Positions 5,987 through 14,012 of a stretch of 37,380 nucleotides of DNA are shown in pieces. Source of the stretch: Microvirga arvi (GTDB lineage Bacteria > Pseudomonadota > Alphaproteobacteria > Rhizobiales > Beijerinckiaceae). The notes under the pieces are model-generated. The model made no database searches. It was not told the DNA's origin and saw nothing but the letters and a program-made list of their open reading frames with translations. The position numbers and the translations under genes were made by a program. Position 1 is the first letter of the stretch, and each line of letters opens with the position of its first letter. Where the stretch lies: the NCBI RefSeq assembly GCF_016892765.1, contig NZ_JAFEMD010000049.1:1-37380 (forward strand), in the 5' to 3' direction.

Positions 5987-8224
5987 TTACTGCAAAATCT
6001 TATCCAACGTGATGGGTAGGTCGCGTACGCGCTTTCCCGTCGCGTGATAGACCGCATTGGCAATCGCGGCTGCAACGCCGACGATGCCGATCTCGCCGAG
6101 ACCCTTGATGCCGAGCCGATTGATACTCTCGTCAGGCTCGTCGACGAAGATCACTTCAATGTCGTGTATGTCGGCGTTCACCGGCACGTGGTATTCCGCA
6201 ATGTTGGCATTCATGACCCGGCCGAAGGTGTGATCAAGAAGCGCTTCCTCGTGCAGCGCCATGCCGATGCCCCATACCACGCCGCCCAGGATCTGGCTGC
6301 TGGCGGTCTTGGTGTTCAGGATGCGTCCTGCCGCAACCGCATTGACGACGCGGGTGACCCGGACAACCCCGAGTTCTTCATCTACCCTGACCTCGGCGAA
6401 GACTGCCGAATGCGTGTTGTGCGAATGCGCTTTGTCCTCGGGAACGCGCGTGGTCTGCTCCTGCTCGATGCGGTCGACGCCGCCATGACGCATGGCATCT
6501 GCAATCGACACCATGCGAGCCGGGTCATTGTTGCTCACGAGCTTGCCGTCGGTGATCCGGACGCCATCGGGCGCAACATCTGCAAGCGGCGAATTCGGCA
6601 CCTGCTTGGCGAGGTCCAATAGTTCACGGCGGATTGATTCGGATGTCGTCACGATTCCATTGGCCACCGAGGCTGCAATCCATGAGCCGCCTTCGACGGG
6701 CGATTGCGGCAGCGTCGAGTCGCCGAGCTTGACGGTAACGTTGTCGAGGGGCAGGCCCAGCATGTCGGCTGCGACCTGGGCCATGATCGTGTATGTGCCG
6801 GTGCCGATGTCGGAGGTGGCGCATGAGACCTCCGCATGACCATTGGCGGTGAGCGCGATGCGCACCGCGATCGGCATCTGCAACGCCTCCCAGACACCGG
6901 TCGCCATACCCCAGCCCACCAGCTCGCTGCCGCCACGCATCGAGCGCGGCTCGGGGTTGCGCTTGTCCCAGCCGAATGCTTCGGCGCCACGGCGGTAGCA
7001 TTCGCGCAGGTTCTTGCTGCTGTAAGGCAGGTTGGCGATCTGATCACGGTCCGAATAACACCGCAGTCGCAGATCGAGCGGGTCGAGCCCGAGCGCGAAC
7101 GCGAGCTCGTCCATGGCGCATTCAAGAGCATAGACGCCGGTTGCCGCGCTCGGCGCACGCATGTCGCACGAGGTTGGAAGGTCAAGCGGCACGAGCCTGT
7201 GGGCGTATGTCGCGTTGGGGCACTGATAAAGCAGGCCGGACCAGCCGGTCTCCTGCCGATAGAAGTGCTCATACTGCGAGGTAATCGTGATGGCGTCGTG
7301 CGTGATCGCCTCGAGGGTTCCGTCGGCCTTGGCGCCCAACTCGATCCGCTGGACCATGGCCGGCCGATAGCCGAGGCCATACATCTGCTGCCGGGTGAGA
7401 ACGACACGCACGGAGCGTTTTAGCGCAAGAGCAGCCAGCGCAGCGAGCACCACCTGATACTGCGGGCGCAGTCCCGAGCCGAATGCACCGCCCGTGAAGG
7501 GCGAAAGCACCCGGACGTGGTCTGGCGCAAGTTCGAGCACGCCGCAGAGATAGCGCTGGACGTTCTGCACGCCCTGAGTCTTGTCGTAGACGGTGAGCGT
7601 GCCGTCGGGCTCGTACATCACCGTCGAGGCATAGAGCTCGATTGGGTTGTGATGCTCGATCGGGACGGAATACTCGCCCTGATGGCGCACGGCTGCTGCC
7701 GCGAGCGCCGCCTTGGCGTTGCCACGTGGCTTTGGCGGGGCGAAGGGGTTCGCACCGGGCTCCGCAGCGGCTTTCAAGACAGACGCCACATCGCGTTGGC
7801 GTTGCATGTCTGTGATGTGAGGCTCCTCGTCGTAGTCGACTTGAACCAGGGAGGCCGCAAACTGGGCGGTCTCTAGATCGTTGGCCACAACCAGCGCCAC
7901 CGGTTGGCCATCGAACAGGATCCTGTCATCGTACAAAGGACGGAAGGGTGTACCGTCTGGAGCCACGTCGTCCTTGTAGCCGCTGTCGGTATCTGCCATT
8001 CGCGGCCGGTTCGTGTGCGTGAGCACATCGATGACGCCGTCGACCTGCAGGGCATCGCTCACGTCGATGCGCGCGATCCTGCCCTTGGCGATGGTGGACG
8101 TGACGACGCTGCCGTGTGTAAGGTCGGCGACCTTGGGTTCTGCTGCGTATTTTGCTGCGCCGGTGACCTTGGCATGGCCATCGACGCGGGATGTGGCAGT
8201 ACCGATATAGGTCATGAGAGTCAC
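5987..8224 (-). CDS. Aldehyde oxidoreductase, molybdenum cofactor-binding subunit (PaoC-like)
   Basis: This 745-residue protein is the large catalytic subunit of a xanthine-oxidase-family molybdenum hydroxylase. The a/b hammerhead domain is N-terminal (SRVDGHAKVTGAAKYAAE, about 12-120), followed by the Moco-binding domains with SPFTGGAFGSG (about 240) and the C-terminal GLGEIG motif, whose Glu (about 711) is the family's catalytic base. Length and the tail VRDLPITLDKIL match E. coli PaoC. It should hydroxylate aldehydes or N-heterocycles, passing electrons to the FeS and FAD subunits. Its ATG overlaps the FAD-subunit stop by 4 bp. No XdhC/PaoD-type cofactor insertase gene is visible nearby, so maturation must rely on one elsewhere. 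Substrate unknown. Confidence 0.9.
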   Translation of the reverse strand: MTLMTYIGTATSRVDGHAKVTGAAKYAAEPKVADLTHGSVVTSTIAKGRIARIDVSDALQVDGVIDVLTHTNRPRMADTDSGYKDDVAPDGTPFRPLYDDRILFDGQPVALVVANDLETAQFAASLVQVDYDEEPHITDMQRQRDVASVLKAAAEPGANPFAPPKPRGNAKAALAAAAVRHQGEYSVPIEHHNPIELYASTVMYEPDGTLTVYDKTQGVQNVQRYLCGVLELAPDHVRVLSPFTGGAFGSGLRPQYQVVLAALAALALKRSVRVVLTRQQMYGLGYRPAMVQRIELGAKADGTLEAITHDAITITSQYEHFYRQETGWSGLLYQCPNATYAHRLVPLDLPTSCDMRAPSAATGVYALECAMDELAFALGLDPLDLRLRCYSDRDQIANLPYSSKNLRECYRRGAEAFGWDKRNPEPRSMRGGSELVGWGMATGVWEALQMPIAVRIALTANGHAEVSCATSDIGTGTYTIMAQVAADMLGLPLDNVTVKLGDSTLPQSPVEGGSWIAASVANGIVTTSESIRRELLDLAKQVPNSPLADVAPDGVRITDGKLVSNNDPARMVSIADAMRHGGVDRIEQEQTTRVPEDKAHSHNTHSAVFAEVRVDEELGVVRVTRVVNAVAAGRILNTKTASSQILGGVVWGIGMALHEEALLDHTFGRVMNANIAEYHVPVNADIHDIEVIFVDEPDESINRLGIKGLGEIGIVGVAAAIANAVYHATGKRVRDLPITLDKILQ

Positions 8225-9237
8225 CGGATCTTCTTGACGGCTTGGATCTGGGGCGTGCCGCGCGCGGCCTGCGTCAACGTGCGCTCGATCGCACGACGGG
8301 CAAGGTCGATTTTGAAATTGTTGTGCCCGAAGCCGCGGCTGTCGTGTAGCAGGATGGCGGCTGCCTTGGCGAAAGCCGCCCGATCAGGAGCTCCGCCCCG
8401 CAGGGCTGCTTCGGCCTCCATCCTCCGCCAGGGCTTATGGGCCACGCCGCCGAGCGCAACCCGCGCTTCCGTGATGCGCCCGCCCTCGAGTTCCATGACA
8501 GCCGCAACCGACACGAGGGCGAACGCATAGGACAGCCGGTCACGGATCTTTAGGTAGCTGTAGTTAGCGGCGAAGCCCTTGGGCGGCAACTCGATTGCGA
8601 CAATGATCTCGTCCGGCGCGAGATTGGTGTCGATCTCCGGGGTGTCGCCCGGCAGGCGATGGAAGTCGGCGAAGGGGATCGCGCGGTCGCCGGAGGGCCC
8701 TACGACGTGTACCGTTGCCTCGAGCGCCGCGAGCGCGACACACATGTCGGACGGATGGGTCGCAATGCAGGCTTCGCTCGTCCCGAGAATGGCATTGGTG
8801 CGGTTGATGCCGCTGATTGCGGAGCAGCCGCTACCGGGAACGCGCTTGTTGCACGGGGTCACCGTGTCATAGAAGTACAGGCACCGCGTGCGCTGCATCA
8901 GGTTGCCGCCGGTCGAGGCCATGTTGCGCAATTGCTGCGATGCCCCAGCAAGAATGGCGCTCGACAACAGGGGATACCGCTCTTCGACCAGCGGATGGTA
9001 GGCCAAGTCGCTGTTCGGCACGAGTGCCCCGATGCGCAAGCCCCCGCTCGGGGTTTCCTCAACGGTCCTGAGTGGCAGATGCGAGATGTCGATGAGTCGC
9101 CCCGGACGCTCAACATCGTACTTCATCAGGTCCAGTATGTTGGTGCCCCCAGCGATGAGCCTGGCGTCGGGATCGGCTGCGATCTGTCGGAGAGCGTCGC
9201 TGACGTCGGTCGCTTGGGTGAATTGGAAGTTGATCAT
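8221..9237 (-). CDS. Aldehyde oxidoreductase, FAD-binding subunit (PaoB-like)
   Basis: This 338-residue medium subunit has an FAD-binding PCMH domain (LIAGGTNILDLMK at about 29-41; ASTGGNLMQRTRC at about 107-119) and a C-terminal CO-dehydrogenase flavoprotein domain (KIRDRLSYAFALVSVAA). A Cys-rich insert, RCLYFYDTVTPCNKR then GSGCSA, is the signature of PaoB-type subunits, which bind an extra [4Fe-4S] cluster not found in ordinary xanthine dehydrogenases. It accepts electrons from the 2Fe-2S subunit. Both junctions in this operon are 4-bp ATGA overlaps, implying coupled synthesis of the three subunits. Confidence 0.9.
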   Translation of the reverse strand: MINFQFTQATDVSDALRQIAADPDARLIAGGTNILDLMKYDVERPGRLIDISHLPLRTVEETPSGGLRIGALVPNSDLAYHPLVEERYPLLSSAILAGASQQLRNMASTGGNLMQRTRCLYFYDTVTPCNKRVPGSGCSAISGINRTNAILGTSEACIATHPSDMCVALAALEATVHVVGPSGDRAIPFADFHRLPGDTPEIDTNLAPDEIIVAIELPPKGFAANYSYLKIRDRLSYAFALVSVAAVMELEGGRITEARVALGGVAHKPWRRMEAEAALRGGAPDRAAFAKAAAILLHDSRGFGHNNFKIDLARRAIERTLTQAARGTPQIQAVKKIR

Positions 9238-9764
9238 GGCTTGCTTCCCATTTCAGCCATGGCCTGCTGAATCGCCGCGACGATTCTTGGATACGCGCCG
9301 CAGCGGCAGATATTGCCGCTCATCAGTTCACGGATCTCGTCAGCAGTATGCGCCCGGCCCTCGCTGATCAGGGCCACGGCCGACATGATCTGGCCGGGCG
9401 TGCAATAGCCGCACTGGAAGGCGTCGTGGTCGATGAAGGCCTGCTGCACCGGGTGCAGGGCGCCGTCCTTCGCCAGTCCCTCGACGGTGGTCACATGGGC
9501 GCCGTCGAGCATGATGGCGAGGGCGAGGCAGGAATTCACCCGGCGTCCATCCACGAGCACGGTACAGGCGCCGCATTGGCCGTGATCACAGCCCTTTTTG
9601 GTACCAGTCAGATCCAGATCCTCGCGCAGCGCGTCGAGCAACGTCGTCCACGGTGCAACAGTCAGCGTGCGCGCCACGTCGTTGACATGAAGCGTGATTG
9701 TAACCTTTGAAGGCAGTGACGGGCTGTTCCGGCCCTTTTGGGCCTCTCGCAACGGCTTATCCAT
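9234..9764 (-). CDS. Aldehyde oxidoreductase, 2Fe-2S subunit (PaoA-like)
   Basis: This 176-residue small subunit contains the two expected [2Fe-2S] clusters. The plant-ferredoxin type is GCDHGQCGACTVLVDG with a distal Cys in NSCLAL (about 55-85). The alpha-helical type is QCGYCTPGQ and GNICRCGAYP (about 110-160). It relays electrons from the molybdenum centre to FAD. Unlike E. coli PaoA, the N-terminus shows no twin-arginine signal, so a cytoplasmic enzyme is expected. It is the first gene of the operon. The 144 bp upstream (9765-9908) should hold the promoter, but no clear -35/-10 pair is assignable. Confidence 0.92.
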   Translation of the reverse strand: MDKPLREAQKGRNSPSLPSKVTITLHVNDVARTLTVAPWTTLLDALREDLDLTGTKKGCDHGQCGACTVLVDGRRVNSCLALAIMLDGAHVTTVEGLAKDGALHPVQQAFIDHDAFQCGYCTPGQIMSAVALISEGRAHTADEIRELMSGNICRCGAYPRIVAAIQQAMAEMGSKP

Positions 9765-9908
9765 GGGGATCGTCCAACCAGACAGCGGCTATCATGTTAC
9801 GCAGTGTGGCGGAGAGGTCGTACGGATCCTGCTCCGGATACGCTACCATTGATTTACAGTCTGCCTGTCACCCGGTGGAGTCAAGGCGCTGGAGCAGCGG
9901 ACCACTGA

Positions 9909-10391
9909 TCAACCTGCTGCTTCGAGGACAGCCTCGGCAAAGGCCTGCGGTGCCTCCTGCGGCAGGTTGTAGCCGATGCCGCCAGTGATCAGCCAATGCT
10001 CGTACCGGCCAGAGAACTTTCTGGCATAAACTGCCGGGTCTGGATGCGGGGCGCCATTCGCGTCGCCTTCCAAGGTGATCGTCGGGACGCTGATCAGCGG
10101 GAATGCGGCGAGCTGCTTTTCCAAGTTCTCAAGTTTCGGATCACCGTCCGCCAGGCCGAGCCGCCAACGGTAATTGTGGATGACGACCTCTACGTGGTCT
10201 GGGTTGTCGAAGGATGCCGCGCTACGGTCGAACGTGGCAGCGTCGAACGTCCATTGTGGCGAAGCGAGCTGCCAGATGAGTTTTGCGAAGTCGTGCCGGT
10301 ACTTGTCGTAGCCGGCCCGGCCGCGATCGGCGGCAAAATAGAACTGATACCACCATTCGAGCTCGGCTTTGGGCGGTAGCCTACCAAGCAC
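9909..10391 (-). pseudogene. Alpha/beta hydrolase, C-terminal fragment lacking the catalytic His
   Basis: The 160 visible residues match the cap and C-terminal part of haloalkane-dehalogenase/epoxide-hydrolase-like alpha/beta hydrolases (EWWYQFYFAADRGRAG, then VPTITLEGDANG). The N-terminal half with the nucleophile elbow is absent. The C-terminal motif normally G-H-N-L-P-Q-E-A-P reads GYNLPQEAP, so the catalytic His is Tyr. Loss of both the nucleophile domain and the general base makes an active enzyme very unlikely. The truncation point is about 95 bp from the tRNA-Lys fragment, consistent with rearrangement at an integration hotspot. Confidence 0.75.
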
Positions 10392-10458
10392 CCGTTGTTA
10401 CCCTCCATGTTACCCTAAGAGGAACTTCGAGAAAGATGCCTATTTCGTCAAAATCGCA

Positions 10459-10481
10459 AAACCCTTGCCGGTTAAGGGTTT
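10459..10481 (-). terminator. Terminator hairpin after the tRNA-Lys 3' end
   Basis: AAACCCTT (10459-10466) pairs perfectly with AAGGGTTT (10474-10481) across a 7-nt loop. On the minus strand it follows the tRNA-Lys CCA by 4 nt and is followed by TTTTGCGATTTT. It looks like the native tRNA terminator and marks the chromosome side of the attachment site. Confidence 0.65.
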
Positions 10482-10485
10482 GAAG

Positions 10486-10534
10486 TGGTGAGCGCGCTGG
10501 GACTCGAACCCAGGACCCTCTGATTAAAAGTCAG
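10486..10534 (-). tRNA. tRNA-Lys(UUU) 3' fragment, attachment-site scar
   Basis: Read on the minus strand, the segment gives the anticodon arm CTGA-CTTTTAA-TCAG (anticodon TTT), the variable region, a perfect T arm CTGGG-TTCGAGT-CCCAG, and the 3' acceptor strand CGCGCTCA with encoded CCA. The D arm and 5' acceptor strand are absent: beyond 10534 the sequence diverges into AT-rich DNA leading to an integrase. This is the 3' tRNA segment that P4-type integrases duplicate, so it marks one end (att) of the island extending to the right. An intact tRNA-Lys should lie at the other end. Confidence 0.85.
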
Positions 10535-10694
10535 GTAGCAGCACGTTCCTGGCAATTGATGATGATAGCTCGTTGAGCATAAATGACTGATATCGCTATA
10601 TTTCTGTGGGTCGATCGTTCCTGATGATAGCTCCGCTTGCAAATTTCTGGCTACCTATTTGCCACCCAGGTAGCCAGGAACGAGCCCGCCCATC
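10535..10694. repeat. Integrase arm-site-like repeats between att and the integrase gene
   Basis: GATGATAGCTC occurs directly twice (10561-10571, 10623-10633). CGTTCCTGGC (10544-10553) recurs inverted as GCCAGGAACG (10673-10682). CTGGCTACC (10647-10655) is inverted as GGTAGCCAG (10669-10677), forming a 9-bp stem with a 13-nt loop that ends 17 bp before the integrase ATG. The layout resembles arm-type integrase sites overlapping an autoregulated promoter; the role is inferred. Confidence 0.5.
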
Positions 10695-11879
10695 ATGCCG
10701 ACTTGCAAGCTCACCAAGCGCATCATTGATACCTTGCCTGCTCCTGTCGGTCGTGACGAGATCTGGTGGGATGAAGACCTGAAGGGCTTTGGCCTGAAGA
10801 TCACCCCAGCAGGGCGCAGGGTTTTCCTCGTCCAGTACCGGCCTGCCGGCGACCGCCGCAATCCGCGCAAGTACACGATAGGAGAATACGGTCCGACGAC
10901 GCCGCATCAGGCCCGCGTCGAGGCTCAACGGGTCTTGGCCGAGCGGGCGGCCGGGCGTGACCCTCAGGCGGAGAAGCAGACCGCGAAGCGCCGGATCGCT
11001 TCTGAGCAGGTGTCGGACCTTGCGGCGGAGTTCATCGCCAGGCACGTGTCACAGAACCGGACGGTCGCCGAGACCGCCCGCATCCTACACCGAGAGGTCC
11101 TGCCGTACTGGGGCTCCTGGACGGTTGACGAGGTGCGGAAGCGCGATGTCATTGCCTTGCTCGATCGGGTGCGAGAGCGTGGAGCGCCTATCATGGCCAA
11201 CAGGGTATTGGCCGCAGTTCGCAAGTTTTTCAACTGGTGCATAGGACGAGGGATCCTTGAGATCTCGCCCTGTTCCGGCGTTGCCATGCCTGCCCGAGAG
11301 CAGGCGCGACATCGCGTGCTAACGGATGAAGAACTGGCCGAGATCCTGCAAACTGCTCGGAAGATCGGGTTTCCATTTGGCTCAATCGTCGAAGTCCTCG
11401 TCGTGACAGGGCAGCGCCGGGATGAGGTCGGACGGATGGCTTGGGCGGATCTCGACTTGGATCGCCAAGTTTGGATTGTTCCAGAGGAGCATTCCAAAAA
11501 CGGCAAGCCACACATCGTACATTTGAGCGCACCAGCCCTCTCGTTATTAACGGCGGTACCCCGTACAGGAGAGTTGGTGTTCTCGGGTGATGGCAGAACG
11601 CTTTTCCAAGGGCACTCGAAAGCTAAGAGGCGCCTTGATCAACTCTCGGGGGTAACCGGTTGGACCTTGCACGATCTGAGGAGGACTGTCGTATCCGGCA
11701 TGGCTCGCCTTGGGGTGGCGCCACACATTGCAGACAAGATCCTCAACCACCAGACTGGAACAATCTCGGGCATAGCGGCCGTGTACCAACGGCACGAGTT
11801 CCTAAGCGAGCGCAAGGATGCGCTCGAACTCTGGGGGCGGCACATCCGCGGTCTTGCGTCAGGACGAATGGCAGCGTGA
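10695..11879 (+). CDS. P4-type tyrosine integrase
   Basis: This 394-residue tyrosine recombinase has the DUF4102 N-terminal arm-binding domain (LTKRIIDTLPAP, WDEDLKGFGLKITPAG, about 5-90), a SAM-like core-binding domain (about 105-195), and a catalytic domain with TGQRRDEV (Arg241), HSKNGKPH (Lys), HDLRRT (His326, Arg329), LNHQTG and VYQRHEF (nucleophile Tyr364). All catalytic residues are present. P4-type integrases insert islands at tRNA 3' ends, which fits the tRNA-Lys fragment 160 bp upstream. The start ATG at 10695 is preceded by AGGAA at 10676-10680, rather far away, so the start is reasonable but not certain. Confidence 0.93.
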   Translation: MPTCKLTKRIIDTLPAPVGRDEIWWDEDLKGFGLKITPAGRRVFLVQYRPAGDRRNPRKYTIGEYGPTTPHQARVEAQRVLAERAAGRDPQAEKQTAKRRIASEQVSDLAAEFIARHVSQNRTVAETARILHREVLPYWGSWTVDEVRKRDVIALLDRVRERGAPIMANRVLAAVRKFFNWCIGRGILEISPCSGVAMPAREQARHRVLTDEELAEILQTARKIGFPFGSIVEVLVVTGQRRDEVGRMAWADLDLDRQVWIVPEEHSKNGKPHIVHLSAPALSLLTAVPRTGELVFSGDGRTLFQGHSKAKRRLDQLSGVTGWTLHDLRRTVVSGMARLGVAPHIADKILNHQTGTISGIAAVYQRHEFLSERKDALELWGRHIRGLASGRMAA

Positions 11880-11931
11880 TGTTGGGCGACCCAGCCTGGC
11901 CTCTCGACCACACCAATCAACGATTGCGGAC

Positions 11932-12678
11932 ATGGACCATAGAATGAGTACCCCACCTCAATCCCAAAAGCGGCTTTTCGACGTGATCCGGGCCTCGCGC
12001 CCGGTCTTATTCCAGAACTACTTTGAGGGATACGAGTACTCCCTGACGGGAACGAGCTTCCTCTGCGAATTCGAGAGCAATCAGTTCATCGTTACAGCCA
12101 AGCACGTCCTTGATGGCTTTGATCCGGAAGCGATTTGCATTCCGTTTCATTATGAAAGCAGAGAATTCCTCCCATACACGTGCGTCTGCACTCCAGTCAG
12201 CAGTGATCCAGAGGAGGTTGATAAGTTCGACATTGCCGTTTTGCCAATTGCACAGAACTTTGATGAGACTGATCTATCTGGCGAAGGCCCGTTCAGCCTC
12301 ACCGTTGATACAATTGAGCAGACACTGGAGCCGGGTACACACCTCGTCCTCCGGGGCTTCCCGGATGGCACGAATAAGATAGATTACGACAAGAACACAA
12401 TCATTCGAGAGGGCACGGCTTTTGGAGCTACAATCGTAGGCCCATCGATAATCAACGGATGCACTGAAATCGCCTTCAACGACCTCAGTGAATGTCACAG
12501 CATCAATGGCCTAAGTGGATCGCCGGTCTTCAGCATCAACTCGCTCATTCCACCCTATAAAGTGCGCTTGGCTGGCATGCTACTGCGCGGCACAAAGTCC
12601 TCCAGCCGTGGGCATATGCTGAATGCGCGTCTCGTACTCGGGATGATCAAGGCTGCCGCAGCCCAAGTTTTCATATAA
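11932..12678 (+). CDS. Cytosolic trypsin-like serine protease, island cargo
   Basis: This 248-residue S1-type (trypsin-like, HtrA-fold) peptidase has an intact triad: TAKHV (His58), KFDIAVLPI (Asp100) and NGLSGSPVF (Ser195, counted from the ATG at 11932). Beta-strand segments such as GTSFLCEF and THLVLRGFP fit the double barrel. There is no signal peptide or membrane segment, so it should act in the cytosol, and there is no PDZ domain. An ATG at 11944 is equally possible, and the frame is open further upstream into the integrase end. The gene is visibly more AT-rich than the flanking catabolic genes. It is followed 13 bp later by an unrecognised gene, and the pair sits between integrases, a typical position for phage-defence cargo; that role is inferred. 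Confidence 0.8.
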   Translation: MDHRMSTPPQSQKRLFDVIRASRPVLFQNYFEGYEYSLTGTSFLCEFESNQFIVTAKHVLDGFDPEAICIPFHYESREFLPYTCVCTPVSSDPEEVDKFDIAVLPIAQNFDETDLSGEGPFSLTVDTIEQTLEPGTHLVLRGFPDGTNKIDYDKNTIIREGTAFGATIVGPSIINGCTEIAFNDLSECHSINGLSGSPVFSINSLIPPYKVRLAGMLLRGTKSSSRGHMLNARLVLGMIKAAAAQVFI

Positions 12679-12691
12679 CGGTCTGGAGCAA

Positions 12692-13462
12692 ATGTCTGAC
12701 TTCTCGGATGAACAACCTACTTTGCAAGATATGTTGGCGTTGATGGGGCCGGGAACCGCCAACCTTCAGGTTGAGCCAGAGTTCTTTAACGGCGTATTGC
12801 ATCGACTACACAAACGTTTCGGGTTGAAGTTTGATAATGTGCAGAGCGCCTTCAACGTGCTGCGTGACTATATGCCAAGCATAGGGGGATACTATCGAAA
12901 GGAGACAGCAAGCATCGACCGAAAGACACTACTCAGGAAGCTAACTCGGCTCTCACAGAGCACCCGAGCAACGATCCAAGCAATCAAGCCTTTCACCGGC
13001 GGTTCGGCAGTCTGGAACGATAAGAGCACGACATTTGCTGATGACCCAGTCACCTACTCCCATTTCTTCATCGACGCTGTCGCATTGACCTATGACCCCG
13101 ACATATCTCCATGGAAGGTCGACAACGAACTTAAGAATGTAATTGGTCAACTCCAGCAGATCTCGATTTATACCGACGGAATTTTGGCTGGCTTTGAGGA
13201 CCTCCCATCGAAACAGGGGCAGCGAGGGATCGCCTGGTACGACCACTTTGTTAGAGCGTTGCTTGAAGCTGCCACACGCCTTGGGATGTCGACTTCAACA
13301 CGAGACAGTGGATCAAAGGATGGAGGCGGAACTGCATTCACTGAATTTGTGCTCGAGTTTGAGAAACTACTGCCAGAAGCGGGTCGATCGCCATCCGCTA
13401 TAGCGTGCGCAAAAAGGATCAATCGAAGTCTCAGCCGGTTGAGGAAATTGGAACAGAAGTAG
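12692..13462 (+). CDS. Uncharacterised 256-residue partner of the trypsin-like protease
   Basis: The gene has GGAG five bases before its ATG and begins 13 bp after the protease stop, so the two are almost certainly co-transcribed. It has no signal peptide or membrane segments. The N-terminal half is mixed alpha-helical, with an extended middle (NDKSTTFADDPVTYSHFF, about 110-127). The C-terminal part contains IAWYDHFVRALLEAATRLG and, after a Gly/Ser-rich turn, TAFTEFVLEFEKLLPE, ending in a basic helix KRINRSLSRLRKLE. I do not recognise a family. The C-terminal layout is reminiscent of conserved hypotheticals on phages and islands. It could be a substrate, regulator or effector of the protease. 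Confidence 0.65.
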   Translation: MSDFSDEQPTLQDMLALMGPGTANLQVEPEFFNGVLHRLHKRFGLKFDNVQSAFNVLRDYMPSIGGYYRKETASIDRKTLLRKLTRLSQSTRATIQAIKPFTGGSAVWNDKSTTFADDPVTYSHFFIDAVALTYDPDISPWKVDNELKNVIGQLQQISIYTDGILAGFEDLPSKQGQRGIAWYDHFVRALLEAATRLGMSTSTRDSGSKDGGGTAFTEFVLEFEKLLPEAGRSPSAIACAKRINRSLSRLRKLEQK

Positions 13463-13556
13463 GCACAAATTGCCCAGTTCCGTCGCGTGACGGTAGCTGA
13501 GGTTTGGCCAAGTCTCTGTGGGAACGGCGATCAATCGTCAGAACACAGAGGCAAAT

Positions 13557-13883
13557 ATGAGCAAAACTCCCGATCAGGTCCTGACCTCCGCAGAAGCTGC
13601 CAAAGAGCTCAAAGTAAGCATCAGCTTCCTTGCCAAGGCGCGGATGAACGGCACGGGCCCAGCCTTTATCCGATGCGGCCGCGCGGTGCGCTACACCCAG
13701 ACAGCCCTGGAAGTCTACAAGGCGGCCCAGACCCGCACGTCAACATCCCAATACACTAGGATCACCAGTCGGCTCCCGGCTGCGAAGGCTAAACCAAGTC
13801 GGCCGAAGAGGTGCGCACGATCAGACGAGCCCGACCTGCTCGATCATCTATCTGCATCCATCTCAATACATCATGATACATGA
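13557..13883 (+). CDS. Excisionase-like helix-turn-helix protein
   Basis: This 108-residue protein has an N-terminal AlpA/excisionase-type winged HTH: LTSAEAAKELKVSISFL (about 8-24), GPAFIRCGRAVRYT (about 32-45) and an ALEVYKAAQ helix. The C-terminal 45 residues are basic and probably disordered. AGAGG six bases before the ATG at 13557 favours this start over the in-frame ATG at 13518. Such proteins control excision and repress or activate integrase genes. It lies just ahead of the repeat-rich control region of the tandem recombinases and probably binds there. Confidence 0.78.
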   Translation: MSKTPDQVLTSAEAAKELKVSISFLAKARMNGTGPAFIRCGRAVRYTQTALEVYKAAQTRTSTSQYTRITSRLPAAKAKPSRPKRCARSDEPDLLDHLSASISIHHDT

Positions 13884-13936
13884 AGTAATATATAGATTAG
13901 TATCGTACGTCTGAGTACAGGTAGCCTATATATACT
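13884..13936. repeat. AT-rich dyad upstream of the tandem recombinases
   Basis: AGTAATATATAG (13884-13895) is inverted, with one extra base, as CTATATATACT (13926-13936) across 30 bp. Just before it, ATACATCATGATACATGA (about 13866-13883) repeats ATACAT. This is the most AT-rich stretch of the island and a candidate attachment or protein-binding site. Confidence 0.45.
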
Positions 13937-13970
13937 TGACCATATCCCGATCTGAGCTACCATCTACTTC

Positions 13971-14000
13971 GATCCACTCCGGTCCATTCCAATCCATTTG
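13971..14000. repeat. Three tandem 10-bp TCCA repeats
   Basis: GATCCACTCC, GGTCCATTCC and AATCCATTTG follow each other without gaps, putting TCCA at 13973, 13983 and 13993. The exact 10-bp period keeps the motif on one face of the helix. The array ends 12 bp before the recombinase ATG, suggesting an operator or recombinase-binding array. Confidence 0.5.
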
Positions 14001-14012
14001 GAACGCATCCCA

